In this document: piece by piece, positions 61,546 to 64,000 of the stretch
How positions within the stretch are numbered: the stretch's first letter is position 1
Layout of the letters: each line of letters starts with the position of its first letter
Source: an uncultured Ignavibacteriota bacterium
Lineage (GTDB): Bacteria; Bacteroidota; Ignavibacteria; Palsa-1295
Assembly: GCA_903900335.1 (NCBI GenBank)
Contig: CAIUMP010000062.1
Coordinates: forward strand, 145,903-209,902
Direction of reading: 5' to 3'
Length of the DNA stretch: 64,000 nt
Position numbers and translations under genes: made by a program
Notes under the pieces: model-generated
Seen by the model: only the letters and a program-made list of their open reading frames with translations
Database searches by the model: none
What the model was told of the DNA's origin: nothing

Positions 61546-63825
61546 TTATTTATTCACCACCAGTTTCTTCGTTACCCGGCCAGAGGATGTCTCAAGCCGC
61601 AGGTAGTAGGTGCCGGGGCGGATGGAGGAGCCGTCCACCATGATCGAGTGCGTGCCCATGTCAAGAGCGCCATCCTGCACAGTCTGCTGAACGCGGCCAA
61701 GCACATCGAGTAGAACGATGCTGGTGTGGTCACGGTCCGCAAGGGTGAAGGTGACATCAGTCCTTCCGGAGAATGGATTGGGTGAAACGGACATCGCCAG
61801 CATTTGGGCGGCGACACTTGGCGCAACACCGCTCGCGGTGCAGGACAAGCTGTCGATCTTCGTACAAACATTATTATCTACATCCGTCGTGGCGATCTGG
61901 ACTCCAAACTTACCAGAGACGGAGCTGTGGAAATTCACGACGAAGTTGGTCTGCTGCGTGCCATCGGAGATACCGGTGGATGAAGTGAAGGCCGCCGTAG
62001 AATTGTCCGGCGCGATGTCATGCGTCCAACCAACATTTGCGGATGCGGAAAGTACTGTTCTTCCCCCGAGTGGTGTGACGAGGATCTTCGTGACGGCCTT
62101 TCCGGTGCCGCGATTATTCTGTACGGTAAGCATGCCGGTACAATCGGAATAGGTGCCACGAACGCTGTCGCACTTCGGTGCGATGGTGCAGGTGGCATTG
62201 ACGGTATCAATACCGACCGGGGTAGTGCCATTTGCAAGGTCGAATGTCAAGCAGCGGATCGGCACGTTGGCGCCAGGCGTCTTAGGCACAATAGAGAACA
62301 TGATGTCGACGCTCTGACCGAGCCCAAGTTCCGAAACATTACCCTTGGACGTATCATAAAATAGCAGAGATTGTGGCGCACCCGCTTGACTTACTGCCCA
62401 CTTGCCTTGCGTTGCTATTCCAGTCCCCGTTGCGAATTTGCCATCCGCAGCCGCAATCTGCAGTCCGACAGAATGCAAACTGGAGTTAGGTACATGGGTA
62501 TTTTTGATCGTTAACTTGTAATCGCAGCTTCCCATCGGGGTCAGGGTAGCAACATCAGGTTTCGGTACGACCGTGACGCAAGAGTCGGTGTATGAACCCT
62601 GATCGATCGTATCGAGCGCTGCACCGAGCGCAAGCCAGTTGATCGTGAAATTGTTGCCGGAGGGATTATCGACGAACGTTCCAAAAGAGCTGGTCGTACC
62701 GCCTCCGAATGCAAGCGAGGGATCACTCGCTACAAACGTGACGGATTTCTTATCAGCCGAAATGGACTTACCCCAATCGGCATTGGGCGCGGTGGCCGAG
62801 TTGAATGTGACTCCAGAAGTCGCGATGTTCAGAATCAAACCCCCGATCGGTGAGGGCGGCCTGCTGTTCGAGATATGATAATTGGAAAGCAGAGTATTGA
62901 AAGTGCAGGCCTTCGTGGTATTCGAGACATGCACAGAATCTGCATTGTTCGCGACGGAGCCAATACCCGGAGTGAGGCTTGTTGAGGAGATAGTATCGCG
63001 ATCGATGAAGGCACCGCTATCGGCAAGCACCTGGGTGTTATAGGCACGCCAGACGAAAGAGAAGATCTTCGGCTGCTGGTCACTGCGAAGGCCAAGCATG
63101 AAGCCGTTCAGGTCGTGCCCGGAGGAGATGCCCTGCCCGTCAGTATGGAAATACGCGGTGTATGACAACACGGAGTCGAGTGTCCATCCCGAGGGTGCGT
63201 GTGCATCAAGTGGCCGGAATTGGCCGCGTGAGGGATCGAGTAACTGAATGCTAAGCGCCTTGATAGCATAACTCGGTGAATTGAGCGATTTTACATCGAA
63301 GGTAAAACCCGGGTCCCCATTTGGCAGAATTGCTGCTGTCAGGGAAACTTGATCAAGTGCGGTATAGCTCTGATAGAGTGTAGGAGTAACCGTCCATGTC
63401 CCGGTCGTCAGGTCGTTTATCCACGAGGTCTTCCACTGGATCACGACAGGTTTATCGTATAACTGATAGGGAACATCGAGGGAAAAGGAGAATGCTGAAA
63501 GGGTCTGACCTGTCTTGATCGTGGTAGAGACATAGTCGTACGAGACCTGCGTAGTGTCGGTTCCAACGGGGGATGTTGCTACCCAGTCGGAGGCTCCTCC
63601 GCTTGTTCCACTTGCAAGAAATGCAATTCCCGGTGTCAGGATCTTCAATCCGATATGCTTAATGTCAAATTTCGAAGGATTGCCGTTGCTCACACTGAAA
63701 TTCCAGCCAGTGATCTGCGTGTGGTCGACCGAAAGCTTGGTCGAATCCTGCGCGAAGGATGGCGCAGAGCCGAGAAGAGCGAAAACGAGGAGCAGAAGAC
63801 CCCGAATGATTTTGGAAGAGTTCAT
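61546..63825 (-). CDS. Secreted protein with type IX sorting domain
   Basis: A 759-residue predicted cargo. The start at 63825 (MNSSKIIRGLLLLVFALLG) gives a signal peptide cut after SFAQ; five upstream codons are optional. The body consists of repeated beta modules of about 120-150 residues without a named family. Several contain paired cysteines (CVTVVPKPDVATLTPMGSCDYKL, CTIAPKCDSVRGTYSDCTG), resembling the fibronectin-like surface domains of this group. The end (VSPNPFSGRTDVTFTL, LLDVLGRVQQ, GTYYLRLETSSGRVTKKLVV) is a canonical type A sorting domain. Its promoter lies in the remaining 175 bases of the window, where I see no further gene. Confidence 0.85.
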   Translation of the reverse strand: MNSSKIIRGLLLLVFALLGSAPSFAQDSTKLSVDHTQITGWNFSVSNGNPSKFDIKHIGLKILTPGIAFLASGTSGGASDWVATSPVGTDTTQVSYDYVSTTIKTGQTLSAFSFSLDVPYQLYDKPVVIQWKTSWINDLTTGTWTVTPTLYQSYTALDQVSLTAAILPNGDPGFTFDVKSLNSPSYAIKALSIQLLDPSRGQFRPLDAHAPSGWTLDSVLSYTAYFHTDGQGISSGHDLNGFMLGLRSDQQPKIFSFVWRAYNTQVLADSGAFIDRDTISSTSLTPGIGSVANNADSVHVSNTTKACTFNTLLSNYHISNSRPPSPIGGLILNIATSGVTFNSATAPNADWGKSISADKKSVTFVASDPSLAFGGGTTSSFGTFVDNPSGNNFTINWLALGAALDTIDQGSYTDSCVTVVPKPDVATLTPMGSCDYKLTIKNTHVPNSSLHSVGLQIAAADGKFATGTGIATQGKWAVSQAGAPQSLLFYDTSKGNVSELGLGQSVDIMFSIVPKTPGANVPIRCLTFDLANGTTPVGIDTVNATCTIAPKCDSVRGTYSDCTGMLTVQNNRGTGKAVTKILVTPLGGRTVLSASANVGWTHDIAPDNSTAAFTSSTGISDGTQQTNFVVNFHSSVSGKFGVQIATTDVDNNVCTKIDSLSCTASGVAPSVAAQMLAMSVSPNPFSGRTDVTFTLADRDHTSIVLLDVLGRVQQTVQDGALDMGTHSIMVDGSSIRPGTYYLRLETSSGRVTKKLVVNK

Positions 63826-64000
63826 ATAGCGCACTTGCATAGAATGATCAGAACCGCAGCCGTCTTACGATCGGATAACGGTCAGGATATGGGATGATCC
63901 TGAAGCAATAAGAATCCGTCCCATGGTGGTTTGTTACAACGTCGTCACACAAAAATACGCGATTTTTCGTGCCAATGCCGAAGAACCGCTCTGCCGGACC

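Noticed and set aside
1..64000. tRNA genes
   Set aside because: Intergenic regions were scanned for a T-loop GGTTCGA-type sequence with a fitting acceptor stem; the matches seen lie inside protein genes.
63841..64000. Start of another gene at the right edge
   Set aside because: No frame with a plausible start or composition; the region is better seen as the promoter of the cargo gene ending at 61546.

Overview
This window is a chromosomal stretch of 46 protein genes I accept, with no rRNA, no recognisable tRNA and no CRISPR array. Several large secreted proteins carry an N-terminal signal peptide and a C-terminal type IX secretion (Por) sorting domain. Together with ferredoxin-dependent 2-oxoacid metabolism and moderately GC-rich DNA, this points to the Fibrobacterota-Chlorobiota-Bacteroidota (FCB) group. 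An uncultured Kapabacteria- or Ignavibacteria-like lineage fits best. That placement is an inference from gene content, not from a marker phylogeny.

Layout. 1-827 holds two copies of a palindromic dispersed repeat and an orphan terminator. 828-7656 carries housekeeping genes: icd, a TatD nuclease fused in frame to an outer-membrane-type protein, the ppGpp enzyme rsh, ruvX and rdgB. 7717-13899 has two type IX cargo proteins around radA. 14097-22666 mixes prmC, glycan genes (two GT4 glycosyltransferases, one polytopic GT-C-like protein, two methyltransferases) and lpd. 22901-26152 contains a secreted beta-rich protein, a Tat-exported class V aminotransferase and a membrane protein/winged-helix regulator pair behind a perfect palindromic operator. 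26297-35904 contains recG, a transglutaminase-like membrane protein, a lipoprotein, a YeiH family transporter and a 1329-residue cargo protein.

The metabolic centre is 35971-46842. It is a minus-strand block of an NfnAB-like ferredoxin:NAD(P)H transhydrogenase, a first 2-oxoacid:ferredoxin oxidoreductase, a large protein with a C-terminal one-cluster ferredoxin domain, and a second oxidoreductase that looks 2-oxoglutarate specific. The genes are largely joined by 4-base stop/start overlaps. The likely logic is electron exchange between 2-oxoacids, ferredoxin and NAD(P)H.

47291-50294 has an RNase E/G enzyme with a large insertion in its S1 domain, followed by about 940 bases without a credible gene but crowded with inverted repeats. 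I consider this the best candidate for an undescribed element, either a large structured RNA or an extended leader. 50295-54603 has pgl and then an accessory patch: a YoeB-like toxin-antitoxin pair between two 66-base repeats that are remnants of a type IX cargo gene, and a cytosine methyltransferase with a phospholipase D-type restriction enzyme. 54730-63825 returns to core genes (dnaE, trxA) with another glycan cassette and a final type IX cargo gene.
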